The notes: generated from the letters alone by a model not told the origin. A DNA stretch of 64,000 bases from Shewanella halotolerans (GCF_019457535.1 NZ_CP080417.1:1922001-1986000); one strand, 5' to 3'; counted from the stretch's first letter, positions 45,082 through 53,720 are shown. Made by a program: numbers and translations.

Positions 45082-46011
45082 CTAGCAACTGCGTAGCAGG
45101 GACAAGATGCTCTGGGTATCTTTCAGTACGCGTACCTGGCGGAACAGGGTTTCGCCCTCCTCATAGTGGCGGGCGATAAACCTCAGCCACTGTTTGATGC
45201 GCGCCGGATAGTACTTCTCTTTCTCACTGACTATCTCAAACTCTGAATATTGCAGCAGTAGCGCTAACACCTCGGGCCAGGGCATAGGCGTCTGCTGGCC
45301 TTTCACTACGTGGGCCAGGTTGGGGATGGTCAGAGCGCCGCGGCCGAGCATGACGTCATCACAGCCGCTGGCCTCGCGGCATTTGAGGTAATCTTCTCTG
45401 CCCCAGATCTCGCCATTGGCGATGATGGGCAGGCGAGTGACAGATTTTATCTGCGCGATATATTCCCAGTGTGCCGGCGGTCGGTAAGCTTCCTCTTTGG
45501 TGCGGGCGTGTACCGTCAGTTCGGTGGCGCCGGCCGCCTCGATAGCCTGGGCGATTTCGGTGCAGCGGCTCTTGTCATCCCATCCCAGGCGGATCTTGGC
45601 CGACACAGGCTTGTCCTTGGGTACTGCCTGCCTCACGGCCTGGGTCACCCGGTAAATGGTTTCAGGCTCTTTTAACAGCGCCGCGCCGCCCTTGCTGCGA
45701 TTAACCATAGGGGCAGGGCAGCCATAGTTGAGATCGACGCCGCGAGAACCGAGTTCGACGGCGCGAATGGCATTTTCGGCCATCCAGTTAGGCTCCTGCC
45801 CCAGCAATTGCAGGCGCACCGGAGTGCCCGAGGCGGTTCTGCATTGGTACTTAAGCTCGGCGCAGAGTCGGTAGAAGACTTTTTCCGGCAGTAGTTGATC
45901 GACGACACGAATAAATTCGCTGATCACCATGTCATAGCCACCAACGCTGGTTAGCAGGGCTCGCATAGGGGCGTCGGCAACGCCTTCCATCGGGGCTAAG
46001 ATGACACGCAT
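45082..46011 (-). CDS. dusC: tRNA-dihydrouridine(16) synthase
   Basis: 309 residues from ATG 46011 (MRVILAPMEGVADAPMR); the frame is open 20 residues further without conservation. FMN barrel with catalytic Cys in LNYGCPAPMVNRSKGGAALL and TVHARTKEEAY. The DusC-type C-terminus (KEKYYPARIKQWLRF) distinguishes it from DusA and DusB. Reduces U16 in tRNA D-loops. Confidence 0.94.
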   Translation of the reverse strand: MRVILAPMEGVADAPMRALLTSVGGYDMVISEFIRVVDQLLPEKVFYRLCAELKYQCRTASGTPVRLQLLGQEPNWMAENAIRAVELGSRGVDLNYGCPAPMVNRSKGGAALLKEPETIYRVTQAVRQAVPKDKPVSAKIRLGWDDKSRCTEIAQAIEAAGATELTVHARTKEEAYRPPAHWEYIAQIKSVTRLPIIANGEIWGREDYLKCREASGCDDVMLGRGALTIPNLAHVVKGQQTPMPWPEVLALLLQYSEFEIVSEKEKYYPARIKQWLRFIARHYEEGETLFRQVRVLKDTQSILSLLRSC

Positions 46012-46453
46012 GATTCTCGTTTTCTCATTAATTAAAGGCGCGGAGCCTAAAAAGGTGAACCTGTCGGCCATGGTTTACGTACTGCTTGAGTACCGTATTG
46101 CCCGGACCGGGTAAAAGGGCGCTTATTCTACGTCAAGCGCCTGGCAGATACAAAGCCTGTGTGCGTGCGAGGAGGTGTGGGGATAACGGCTGTGCCCAGC
46201 CAAACTCATGGGTCAGATGTGAGCATCTTTTGTTATCTATGACTGGCTTATCGATTTCTAGTCAATAAAGACGTGAGATCAATCGATTACTGCTGTATAG
46301 ATGCTTGCGCTAACACATAATTTGGGTCATAAATGTGATGCCTGATAAGTTTTTTGAAATAAAAATCTAGGGGGCCGGGTCATATTATCCGAGCCAGCAA
46401 CGCACTGATGTTGGCAAACCATTGCATATAAGAGATCAACAAAGGAAGAGATT
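46012..46453. other. 442-base intergenic region upstream of the bufferin operon
   Basis: No coding sequence recognised. It should hold the divergent promoters of dusC and bufA. GGGCCGGGTCATATTA (46372 on) and the short palindrome ATCAATCGAT are visible, but I cannot assign a regulator site. Confidence 0.4.
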
Positions 46454-46894
46454 ATGAAATTAGTTAAGAATACTGCTGTTGCTGTAGCGTTAGGCACTGT
46501 GTTTGTTGGTAGCGCGTTTGCGGCGCAGGCTCAAGCTAATCCGTTTGGTTACAGTGAAATGCAAGCTGGTTACCAGATCGCCGATGGCGAAGGTAAGTGT
46601 GGCGAAGGCAAGTGCGGTGAGAACATGAAGAAAGGCGCCAAAGAAGGTAAGTGCGGCGAGAACATGAAAGCCAAAGAGGGTAAATGTGGCGAAGGCATGA
46701 AGAAAGGCGCCAAAGAAGGTAAGTGTGGCGAAGGTAAATGCGGCGCCCAGATGAAGGCCCATAAAGAGGGTAAGTGCGGCGAAAACATGAAAGCCAAAGA
46801 AGGTAAGTGTGGCGAGAACATGAAGGCCAAAGAGGGCAAGTGTGGCGAAGATATGAAGAAGGGCAAAGAAGGCAAGTGTGGTGGCCATAAGTAA
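46454..46894 (+). CDS. bufA: BufA1-family bufferin precursor with ten EGKCG repeats
   Basis: 146 residues. Signal peptide (1-27, AQA-N), then a mature part built from ten EGKCG motifs separated by spacers such as ENMKKGAK, ENMKAK and AQMKAHK. All ten cysteines of the mature part lie in these motifs. This is the pattern of bufferins, exported copper-buffering RiPPs whose EGKC cysteines are modified by the MNIO enzyme encoded next. A clear RBS (AAAGGAAG) precedes the ATG. A hairpin separates it from bufB, consistent with excess precursor over enzyme. Metal choice and peptide chemistry are inferred from the family. Confidence 0.9.
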   Translation: MKLVKNTAVAVALGTVFVGSAFAAQAQANPFGYSEMQAGYQIADGEGKCGEGKCGENMKKGAKEGKCGENMKAKEGKCGEGMKKGAKEGKCGEGKCGAQMKAHKEGKCGENMKAKEGKCGENMKAKEGKCGEDMKKGKEGKCGGHK

Positions 46895-46921
46895 TCGGCC
46901 TTAAGGCAATTGCCCATTTCG

Positions 46922-46955
46922 ATTAGGCCAGTTTTCACTGGCCTAATTCTTTTTA
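46922..46955 (+). terminator. Partial terminator between bufA and bufB
   Basis: ATTAGGCCAG / CTGGCCTAAT 10-bp stem followed by TCTTTTT. In this position it would reduce read-through, so that precursor outnumbers enzyme. Confidence 0.8.
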
Positions 46956-46996
46956 CATAAGGTAAATGCGTCAATTTGTTCACTAGAGGTGGAGTG

Positions 46997-47833
46997 ATGA
47001 TGACACAAGCTAAGGTGGGGCTCGGCCTGCGCCGCGAGATGCTAGATGAGTTTTGCCAGTCCGTCCCTGGCGCCATCGATTTTTTCGAGGTGGCGCCCGA
47101 GAACTGGATGACACTTGGTGGTAAGTTTGGCCGTCAATTTAGGCAGTTAACCGAGAAGCACAAGTTTTTCTGCCACGGACTGTCGCTCTCTATCGGCGGG
47201 CCTGAGCCCCTAGATACCCGTTTCGTTAAACAGGTGAAGCACTTTCTTGACCATCACGGCATAGATATCTATTCGGAGCACCTAAGTTACTGTTCGGGCA
47301 AGGGCCATCTGTATGACTTGATGCCAATTCCCTTTACTGATGGCGCGGTGCGCCACGTGGCAAGGCGTATCGAGCAGGTGCAGGATATCTTAGAGCGCCC
47401 CTTTATTCTGGAAAACGTATCCTTTTACGCCGCGCCCGCGAGCGAGATGAGTGAGTGCGAGTTTGTCAGCGCCGTGCTTGAAGAGGCAGATTGTCGCCTG
47501 CTGCTGGATGTGAACAACATCTATGTTAACGCGATCAATCATCAGTATGACGCCGAGGCCTTCTTAAGGGCCATGCCCAGTGAGCGTATCGCCTACCTGC
47601 ATATTGCCGGTCATTACGATGAGGCGGAAGATCTTAAGGTCGATACCCATGGCAGCGAGGTGATCGACCCCGTGTGGCGTTTGTTAGCGATCTGCTATCA
47701 GACCCATGGTGTGTTTCCCACCTTGCTTGAGCGTGACTTTAATATTCCAGCCACCTCTGAGTTGCTCAAAGAGATCAACAAGATACATGACTATCAGACT
47801 AAGGCATTGCAGCCCAGTCATCGGAGCGCCTAG
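46997..47833 (+). CDS. bufB: MNIO-family (DUF692) multinuclear iron oxidase, bufferin maturase BufB
   Basis: 278 residues from ATG 46997 (ATG 47000 also possible, AGAGGTGGAG upstream). TIM-barrel family with the conserved LGLRREM, FFEVAPENWM, CHGLSLSIGG, SEHLSYCSG, LENVSFY, LLLDVNNIYVNA and HIAGHYD motifs that carry the iron ligands. Such enzymes oxidise Cys residues of RiPP precursors, here expected to act on the EGKCG Cys of BufA. Followed directly by bufC. Confidence 0.93.
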   Translation: MMTQAKVGLGLRREMLDEFCQSVPGAIDFFEVAPENWMTLGGKFGRQFRQLTEKHKFFCHGLSLSIGGPEPLDTRFVKQVKHFLDHHGIDIYSEHLSYCSGKGHLYDLMPIPFTDGAVRHVARRIEQVQDILERPFILENVSFYAAPASEMSECEFVSAVLEEADCRLLLDVNNIYVNAINHQYDAEAFLRAMPSERIAYLHIAGHYDEAEDLKVDTHGSEVIDPVWRLLAICYQTHGVFPTLLERDFNIPATSELLKEINKIHDYQTKALQPSHRSA

Positions 47834-48577
47834 ATGAGTTTTACCCAAGTTCAGCAGTCGTTTATCGATTACATCAAAGACCCTTCATCGCCCCTGCCTC
47901 AGGGGACGGATGAAAGGCGCATGGGGATCTATCGCGAACTGTTTTTTAATAATGTGAAGGGGTTTGTCGCCAGCGGCTTTCCCGTGCTCTGCTCCTTGTA
48001 TGAAGATGATGACTGGCAGGCGCTCGTTCAGCAGTTTTTTGTGACCCATGATTGTCAGACGCCGATCTTTATCGAAATCGCCCAGGAGTTTTTGCTGTTT
48101 TTGCAAAACGAGTATCAGCTGAGCGAGCAAGATCCCGCCTTCATGCTAGAGCTGGCTCATTACGAATGGTTGGAGCTGGTGGTGGCCACGGCGCTCGATG
48201 ACAGACAGTCGCAACGTATTGACGAGCAAAGCCTGGAAACCCAGCCCCTGGGGTTAAGCTCGGCAGCCAGTGTGGCCCAATATCATTTTGAGGTGCAGCG
48301 TATCAGCCCCGACTATCGCCCCGAGGCGCCTAGCGAGCAGCCAAACTTTTTCTGTATCTACCGGGATGCTGACGATGAAGTCTGTTTCTTGCAGCTTAAT
48401 CCGCTTACGGCGCAAGTGCTGGCCTATATCGAACAGCAAGAGGGTGTGGAGTTTGCAGCGCTATGTGACTGGCTCGCAACCCTTTATCAGCAGATGCCGA
48501 GGCCTCAGCTAGTAGAGGGTTGTCGGCAGTTGCTACTGGATATGGCTCAGCGGGGCATAGTGGTCGCCGCGAGATAA
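47834..48577 (+). CDS. bufC: BufC/HvfC-family (DUF2063) RiPP recognition partner
   Basis: 247 residues, starting in the codon after the bufB stop (TAGATG). N-terminal DNA-binding-like DUF2063 segment (QQSFIDYIKDPSSPLPQG, RRMGIYRELFFNNVKGFVASGFP) and a C-terminal winged domain. The partner protein presents the precursor to the MNIO enzyme. Completes the bufA-B-C set. No bufD (DoxX-like) gene follows. Confidence 0.9.
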   Translation: MSFTQVQQSFIDYIKDPSSPLPQGTDERRMGIYRELFFNNVKGFVASGFPVLCSLYEDDDWQALVQQFFVTHDCQTPIFIEIAQEFLLFLQNEYQLSEQDPAFMLELAHYEWLELVVATALDDRQSQRIDEQSLETQPLGLSSAASVAQYHFEVQRISPDYRPEAPSEQPNFFCIYRDADDEVCFLQLNPLTAQVLAYIEQQEGVEFAALCDWLATLYQQMPRPQLVEGCRQLLLDMAQRGIVVAAR

Positions 48578-48634
48578 ATTTTGTCCAATTAGGCCTTTCT
48601 ATCGTGCTGGCTTGTCACTATAATGGCGGCGAAA

Positions 48635-48650
48635 ATTGATCTAGATCAAT
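48635..48650. promoter_or_regulatory. FNR/EtrA-type (or CRP-family) binding site
   Basis: ATTGATCTAGATCAAT is a perfect 16-bp palindrome that contains the full FNR consensus TTGAT-N4-ATCAA. TATAAT at 48619-48624 lies just upstream, so the site would fall near +5 to +20. Together with its 37-base distance from the ATG at 48680, this suggests repression rather than class II activation. Confidence 0.65.
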
Positions 48651-48679
48651 AAAAGTTGTCAATCATGAGTGAGGAAAGT

Positions 48680-48802
48680 ATGAGTCAGCCGTTTAAAGAC
48701 CCGTTTAATTTTGTTTATTTTCTTGGTTTCTTGCTGGTAATGATGTTGCCTACGCTGCCAGCTACCCTGTCATGGTTGAAACACCTAAACCTGATCTCTT
48801 AA
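48680..48802 (+). CDS. 40-residue single-pass membrane protein
   Basis: MSQPFKDPFNFVYFLGFLLV is the N-terminal half; the rest runs to WLKHLNLIS. One hydrophobic helix, about residues 11-31, with a charged N-terminal end. GAGGA sits 5 bases before the ATG, an upstream in-frame ATG (48665) lacks one, and a terminator follows the stop. The FNR-type site upstream hints at oxygen- or carbon-dependent control. No homology recognised; possibly a small subunit or regulator of a membrane complex. Below the size of usual ORF calls. Confidence 0.65.
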   Translation: MSQPFKDPFNFVYFLGFLLVMMLPTLPATLSWLKHLNLIS

Positions 48803-48856
48803 GCATTAGCTTTAAGCGGTTAAGCAACTAGCTTAGCGAGTTAAGTCGGGTATACT

Positions 48857-48883
48857 AACCACTCTTTCTTGAGTGGTTTTTTT
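48857..48883 (+). terminator. Terminator of the 40-residue protein gene
   Basis: AACCACTC / GAGTGGTT stem followed by TTTTTT. It lies immediately before the ybaN RBS (GCGAGGA), so ybaN must be expressed by read-through or from a promoter overlapping the hairpin. Confidence 0.85.
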
Positions 48884-48896
48884 ATGCGAGGAATTC

Positions 48897-49265
48897 ATGG
48901 TTATCAAGCGGGGCTTCTATCTACTCCTAGGCCTTAGCAGCCTGTTTCTCGGCCTGCTTGGCATTGCCATTCCGCTGCTGCCGACCGTGCCTTTTATCTT
49001 GCTGGCAGCCTTTTGTTTTGCCCGCTCGAGTTCGCGCCTGCATGACTGGCTGATGACCCACCCTTGGTTTGCCGACGCGCTGCAGAACTGGCATAGCGAG
49101 CGCGCCATTCGCCGCGGCTTGAAGCGCAAGGCCTATATCGCCACCTGTTTGAGTTTTAGCGTGAGTATCATCTTGGTGCCGCTGCTGTGGGTGAAGCTGA
49201 TGCTGCTGGCCATGTTGACAGGCTTGCTGCTTTATCTCAGGCAAATTCCCGAATTAGACGACTGA
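48897..49265 (+). CDS. ybaN: YbaN family (DUF454) inner-membrane protein
   Basis: 122 residues from ATG 48897 (GAGGAATTC upstream). Three hydrophobic segments and the DUF454 motif GIAIPLLPTVPFILLAAFCFARSS. Function unknown. In E. coli ybaN also lies beside apt, supporting the call. Confidence 0.9.
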   Translation: MVIKRGFYLLLGLSSLFLGLLGIAIPLLPTVPFILLAAFCFARSSSRLHDWLMTHPWFADALQNWHSERAIRRGLKRKAYIATCLSFSVSIILVPLLWVKLMLLAMLTGLLLYLRQIPELDD

Positions 49266-49374
49266 TTGTGAACTTAGATTGTGAACCTTGGCGGTGAGTT
49301 TGGTTAAGCTTTGTGACATTCGCTGTTGCAACCCATATCAAAGGAGCTTAAGCTTTAGCCGAAAATTCTAGTCA

Positions 49375-49400
49375 AAACTGGCCCTATGGCCAGTTTGTCC
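49375..49400 (+). terminator. Hairpin upstream of apt (terminator or attenuator)
   Basis: AAACTGGCC / GGCCAGTTT stem, loop CTAT, followed by GTCCTTTTT, 38 bases before the apt ATG. Confidence 0.5.
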
Positions 49401-49433
49401 TTTTTAAGGGCTCAAACGAAAAAGATGGTAGTA

Positions 49434-49979
49434 ATGAATACAGACAAGTTAGCCTTGATCAAGCAGAGCATTAAGACAATTCCAGATTATCCGAAACCAG
49501 GGATCATGTTTCGCGATGTAACCAGTTTAATGGAAGACCCATCGGCCTATCAGGCGACGATTGCCCTGTTTGTTGAGCGCTATAAAGATCTTGGCGTAAC
49601 CAAAGTGGTGGGCACCGAGGCGCGTGGCTTCCTCTTCGGCGCGCCGCTGGCGTTAGAGTTGGGCGTCGGTTTCGTGCCTGTGCGTAAGCCGGGTAAACTG
49701 CCGCGCGAAACCATTTCTGAGAGTTATGAGCTGGAATATGGCCATGACATGTTGGAGATCCACACGGATGCCATTAAGCCAGGCGATAAGGTATTGGTGG
49801 TCGACGATTTGCTGGCTACAGGCGGTACTATCGAAGCGACAGTAAAGCTTATCCGTCAGCTCGGTGGTGAAGTTGAGCACGCGGCGTTTGTGATCTCTCT
49901 GCCAGAGCTTGGCGGCGAGCATCGTCTTGCCGAGATGGGCCTCTCTCTGATGACCCTGTGTGAGTTTGAAGGCGAGTAA
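49434..49979 (+). CDS. apt: Adenine phosphoribosyltransferase
   Basis: 181 residues. PRPP-binding VLVVDDLLATGGTIEA and the family start IKQSIKTIPDYPKPGIMFRD. ATG 49434 gives the family's usual length; two further in-frame starts lie upstream. Salvages adenine to AMP. Head of the conserved apt-dnaX-ybaB-recR-htpG-adk-hemH-gsk region. Confidence 0.95.
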   Translation: MNTDKLALIKQSIKTIPDYPKPGIMFRDVTSLMEDPSAYQATIALFVERYKDLGVTKVVGTEARGFLFGAPLALELGVGFVPVRKPGKLPRETISESYELEYGHDMLEIHTDAIKPGDKVLVVDDLLATGGTIEATVKLIRQLGGEVEHAAFVISLPELGGEHRLAEMGLSLMTLCEFEGE

Positions 49980-50363
49980 TATCGTCTAATTGATCACTCT
50001 GGTTGATCATATAAGTGCCGTGGCTATGCCGCGGCATTTTGCTATCTGGGCATCTGTGATGTCAGGCCGATGAGATATGTGAGTCTGCTGTCTGTCCCAT
50101 GGGATTGATGGCGTGGGAGAAGGCGATCATTGCCCTGTCAACTCGCTAAAAACTAGCTAAAGAGTGGCACACGATGGCTTAGCAATAGGCCTTTAAATGG
50201 CGGGCAAAGCGGGTGATAGGTTAAACATGAAGCAAGCTGGCTAAACAAAGATAAATTAAGGCGCGCTAAGCGCTTAGCTTGCTAGCGAGATGGACCTTGG
50301 CATGTTATTGTTTGCTGATTAATGAAGTGTGCTTCGTAATAGTTACCAACCTTGGGGAGTTCC
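49980..50363. other. 384-base gap between apt and dnaX
   Basis: Contains a probable apt terminator: TGCCGTGGC (50016-50024) pairs with GCCGCGGCA (50028-50036, one wobble), followed by TTTT. The rest has no coding region and no recognisable 4.5S RNA. The dnaX RBS GGGGAG is at its end. Confidence 0.6.
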
Positions 50364-53300
50364 ATGTCATATCAGGTGTTAGCCAGAAAGTGGCGCCCTG
50401 CAACATTTGAGCAAGTCGTCGGTCAGTCACATGTGCTGCATGCCCTAACCAATGCCTTATCGCAAAACCGTCTACATCATGCCTATCTGTTTACCGGTAC
50501 CCGAGGGGTCGGTAAGACGAGTCTGGCCAGGCTATTTGCCAAGGGATTGAATTGTGAGCAAGGGGTAACGGCCACGCCCTGTGGCCAATGTGCCAGCTGC
50601 GTCGAGATCGCCCAGGGCCGTTTTGTCGATCTTATCGAGGTGGATGCGGCGTCGCGCACCAAGGTTGACGACACCCGCGAGTTGTTGGACAACGTTCAGT
50701 ATCGCCCCACACGCGGCCGTTTCAAGGTGTATCTTATCGATGAGGTGCACATGCTCTCGCGCAGCAGCTTCAATGCCCTGTTGAAGACGCTGGAAGAGCC
50801 ACCAGAGCATGTTAAGTTCTTGCTGGCGACCACAGATCCTCAGCGCCTGCCGGTCACCGTACTCTCCCGCTGTCTGCAATTTAACCTTAAGAGTCTGACA
50901 CTCGATGAGATCTGCGTGCAGCTTGGCCACATCCTGGCGCAGGAGATGGTTGGGTATGACGATGGCGCGGTAAAACTACTCGCCAAGGCGGCCAACGGCA
51001 GTATGCGTGACGCCTTGAGTCTAACGGATCAGGCGATCGCCTTCGGCGCCGGTCAAGTCAGGCTCACTCAGGTGCAGACCATGCTGGGCACCATAGATGA
51101 GCATCATGTGATCGTACTGCTGAAAGCCCTGTGCGATGGCGACGTGGATCAGCTCATGAAGGTGACTGGGGATGTTTTATCCTTCGGCGCCGATCCCCAT
51201 GAGGTGCTGCGCAGCCTGCTGGAATTGCTGCATCAGATCACCTTGACCCAGTTTGCGCCCAGCGCCGCTCAGCTGTCGCAATATGCCGAGCAGATCAAGG
51301 CCTTCGCCAAACAGCTAAGGCCCGAGCAGGTACAGCTCTATTATCAACTATTGCTAAACGGTCGGCAGGATCTGCCCCATGCACCCGATCCTAAGTCTGG
51401 CCTAGAGATGGCGCTATTGCGCGCCATCGCTTTCGTGCCCGAGGCGCCTGTGCAGCGCTGGATGGGCGAGGCAGGTAGCGAGATCCTCTTGCCAGACACT
51501 CTTTTACGAGAACAGGGCAAGGGTGAAGATGTTGCGCCAACCTCTGCTAAGCCAGACGAAACAGTTAAGTTGGTGAAACCTGCTGAGTCTGTGTCAAACA
51601 GTCAGGACGAAGTGGAAGCCGAGGTTGAAGAAAAGGCTAAGGTTGAGGCCAGCAGTGAATCAAGTGCGCCAATGTTTTCTCAAGACGATGCGCAAACGCC
51701 AACTGCAGAGCAGACGAACAAGTTAAGCGATACTGACGCCCCAATTGAAGCGGACTTAGTTGAAGCGGATTTAGTCGAAGCGGATTTAGTTGAAGCTGGC
51801 TCTGCGGAAAAGGATGCGCTTGAGGAGGATGAGGGCGCACTCGATCTGTTTGCCGAGCAGCAGCTGATTTTGAGTCAGGCCAATAGCCAAGGTCATAGCC
51901 CTAATCATAGTTCTGAGCCTATCACTGAGCCTGTGTCTAGCCCTGAGCCGAGCGCGCAAGCAACGAGCTCGGCAAATAAGAGTCCCGTAAGCGATGCATC
52001 TGCCGAGTCTAAAGCGGATGTGTCGACGAGTTCTGCGACAGCGCAGGGCGGTGAAGCGGCTCTGTCAACCGAGCCAAAAATGCCGGCAGAAAGCGTCGAG
52101 CAAACTGCTTCAATAGCCGAGCAAGGTGCGTCATCGGCAGATGAGAGTGGCAGTTTTTATGATGACCTCTATTTCAGTTCAGATGAAGATGAGTCTGGCG
52201 ACCCAAGTGACTATGAAGCCTACCTTGCCTATCAACAGGGCCAGGATAGTCAGACGTCTGGCGATATCTCTTCCACTGAGGCAACAACGCCTGCTGCCAA
52301 AAGTGTCCAGGCTAGTAGCGCCCCGGTAAATGAAGATGCCCCCCTTGGCGGCTTGACGCCCGATACTGCATCGGCAAATGAAGAAACGACGCCCAACCTG
52401 TTAGAAGATGATCTGCTCGATGCCGTATTGAATGCGCGTCAGAGCCTGCTTAGCGATCTTGAGGAAGATGCGGCTAAGGAGGACGCGGCTAAGGAGAGCG
52501 CATCAAAAAAGCCCCTAGTCGGCGCTAAGAAGCCCGGGGCTAACCAGGCTCAAGCGAGTAGCGAACAGCAGGCGGGCGAAGAGAGCAAGTTTGGCGCAGA
52601 GCCTTATGCGCCACCAAAAAGGCTAGAGCAAGCAGCCTTGAGCGTAGAAGCAGCCGAGAGCGGAGAAAAAGCAGCCCTGAGCGGGAATGATGAAGCCCCG
52701 AGCGTAGGTGAAAATGCCCTGAGCGGGAATGACGAAGCCCAGAGGGGCGGTGAAAATGACTTGAGCGGGGAAGCAACTTCTCAGAGCTTTGGTGAGACAG
52801 CCCAGAACGATCAAGATAATGCCTTGAGCGTAGAAGCTGTCTCGAACACGGCTGTGATGACGGAGCCTGGGACGAAAGCGCCTGCTCCGCAGCACAATAA
52901 TTCTTCACAGCAGCCTACTGCGTACCTAAATGATGAAGACAGGCCGCCTTGGGTGTCACCAGAGCCAAGTCAGCAGGCGATGACCGCGCCAAGTGATGAA
53001 GCATCTAATCTTGTCGAGCAAGTCGATACAGAGACTGAATCACACGTCCGCGCCGCTGCAGTTGCTGAGACTGAACAAGGTTTGGATGAACTCAGCTTGG
53101 AGGACCAAAGCTCGGAGGACCAAGGCTCAAATGAAAGCGGTGCTATCGGCAATGATCCCGTCCAGCGTCCTGCTGCGCAGGAATCTTCTGCATCTTCGGC
53201 GGTAACTCAGCTCGTCAGTCAGACGACCCGGGTGGCCTTTGTGGCCGATGAGATCACAGGGCACGATACGGATCTTAAGTGGTACCGCTTGATGTCGGCG

Positions 53301-53720
53301 CTGGAGATCGGCGGCCGGGTAAGACAGCTGGCGGTCAACGCCGTATGTCAGGCCTTTAGTGAGCCACTGCCTTTGGTGCTTAAACCCAATCAGAAGCATT
53401 TGGCGGCGCCAGGCGCCATCAGTCAGCTCGAAGATGCCTTGTCGAAGGCCTTGGGCGGCAGCTGCCAGGTGGCGTTTAGTGTCGGCGTCGAGCCGGATCG
53501 TGAGACACCGCTAGAGATACGTCAGCGTTTTCATCGTGAGCTGCTCGAGCAGGCGCATCAGGGGTTATTGCAAGATGAAAACATTCAGTGGCTGACACAG
53601 GTGATGCAGGCAGAGATGGAGCCAGACAGCTTAAGTTATCTGCCGGAGCTGCTGGGTAAGCGGGGCCAGACGATAGCACTTATCGATAAGTCGAACTTTG
53701 TGGTGACAGAGGAGTCTTAA
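50364..53720 (+). CDS. dnaX: DNA polymerase III subunit tau (and gamma by frameshift)
   Basis: 1118 residues from ATG 50364 (GGGGAG upstream); E. coli tau is 643. The N-terminal clamp-loader ATPase (1-365) has Walker A GTRGVGKTS, four zinc-binding cysteines from C64 to C79, and LIDEVHMLS. From about 385 to 950 is a low-complexity acidic Ser/Ala/Glu-rich linker with internal tandem repeats. From about 953 (TRVAFVADEITGHDTDLKWYRL) to the end is the tau C-terminal domain that binds polymerase III alpha. An A AAA AAG slippery site in phase at 52505-52511 should yield a shorter gamma. Followed by ybaB. Confidence 0.95.
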   Translation: MSYQVLARKWRPATFEQVVGQSHVLHALTNALSQNRLHHAYLFTGTRGVGKTSLARLFAKGLNCEQGVTATPCGQCASCVEIAQGRFVDLIEVDAASRTKVDDTRELLDNVQYRPTRGRFKVYLIDEVHMLSRSSFNALLKTLEEPPEHVKFLLATTDPQRLPVTVLSRCLQFNLKSLTLDEICVQLGHILAQEMVGYDDGAVKLLAKAANGSMRDALSLTDQAIAFGAGQVRLTQVQTMLGTIDEHHVIVLLKALCDGDVDQLMKVTGDVLSFGADPHEVLRSLLELLHQITLTQFAPSAAQLSQYAEQIKAFAKQLRPEQVQLYYQLLLNGRQDLPHAPDPKSGLEMALLRAIAFVPEAPVQRWMGEAGSEILLPDTLLREQGKGEDVAPTSAKPDETVKLVKPAESVSNSQDEVEAEVEEKAKVEASSESSAPMFSQDDAQTPTAEQTNKLSDTDAPIEADLVEADLVEADLVEAGSAEKDALEEDEGALDLFAEQQLILSQANSQGHSPNHSSEPITEPVSSPEPSAQATSSANKSPVSDASAESKADVSTSSATAQGGEAALSTEPKMPAESVEQTASIAEQGASSADESGSFYDDLYFSSDEDESGDPSDYEAYLAYQQGQDSQTSGDISSTEATTPAAKSVQASSAPVNEDAPLGGLTPDTASANEETTPNLLEDDLLDAVLNARQSLLSDLEEDAAKEDAAKESASKKPLVGAKKPGANQAQASSEQQAGEESKFGAEPYAPPKRLEQAALSVEAAESGEKAALSGNDEAPSVGENALSGNDEAQRGGENDLSGEATSQSFGETAQNDQDNALSVEAVSNTAVMTEPGTKAPAPQHNNSSQQPTAYLNDEDRPPWVSPEPSQQAMTAPSDEASNLVEQVDTETESHVRAAAVAETEQGLDELSLEDQSSEDQGSNESGAIGNDPVQRPAAQESSASSAVTQLVSQTTRVAFVADEITGHDTDLKWYRLMSALEIGGRVRQLAVNAVCQAFSEPLPLVLKPNQKHLAAPGAISQLEDALSKALGGSCQVAFSVGVEPDRETPLEIRQRFHRELLEQAHQGLLQDENIQWLTQVMQAEMEPDSLSYLPELLGKRGQTIALIDKSNFVVTEES
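51747..51791 (+). repeat. 15-bp tandem repeat (three units) within dnaX
   Basis: GAAGCGGAYTTAGTY three times encodes EADLV EADLV EADLV in the linker. In-frame, so length change would not disrupt dnaX. Confidence 0.9.
52491..52541 (+). promoter_or_regulatory. Predicted programmed -1 frameshift site of dnaX (gamma subunit)
   Basis: The heptamer A AAA AAG (52505-52511) is in the correct phase (tcA AAA AAG). A Shine-Dalgarno-like AAGGAG (52491-52496) lies 8 bases upstream and a possible stem AGCCCC / GGGGCT (52510-52515 / 52536-52541) lies downstream. These are the three elements known from E. coli dnaX. A -1 slip gives five more codons (Ala-Pro-Ser-Arg-Arg) and a TAA at 52526-52528, for a gamma of about 721 residues. 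Confidence 0.8.
52674..52757 (+). repeat. 42-bp tandem repeat (two units) within dnaX
   Basis: Encodes ALSGNDEAPSVGEN and ALSGNDEAQRGGEN. Further degenerate ALSVEA-type copies flank it (about 52636-52850). Confidence 0.85.

Noticed and set aside
46490..47076. Long minus-strand frames opposite bufA
   Set aside because: Artefact of the repetitive EGKCG codons read in reverse (HLPSLAFM-type repeats).
49980..50340. 4.5S RNA (ffs) upstream of dnaX
   Set aside because: The conserved GGAAGGAAGCA-type tip and long stem were not found.
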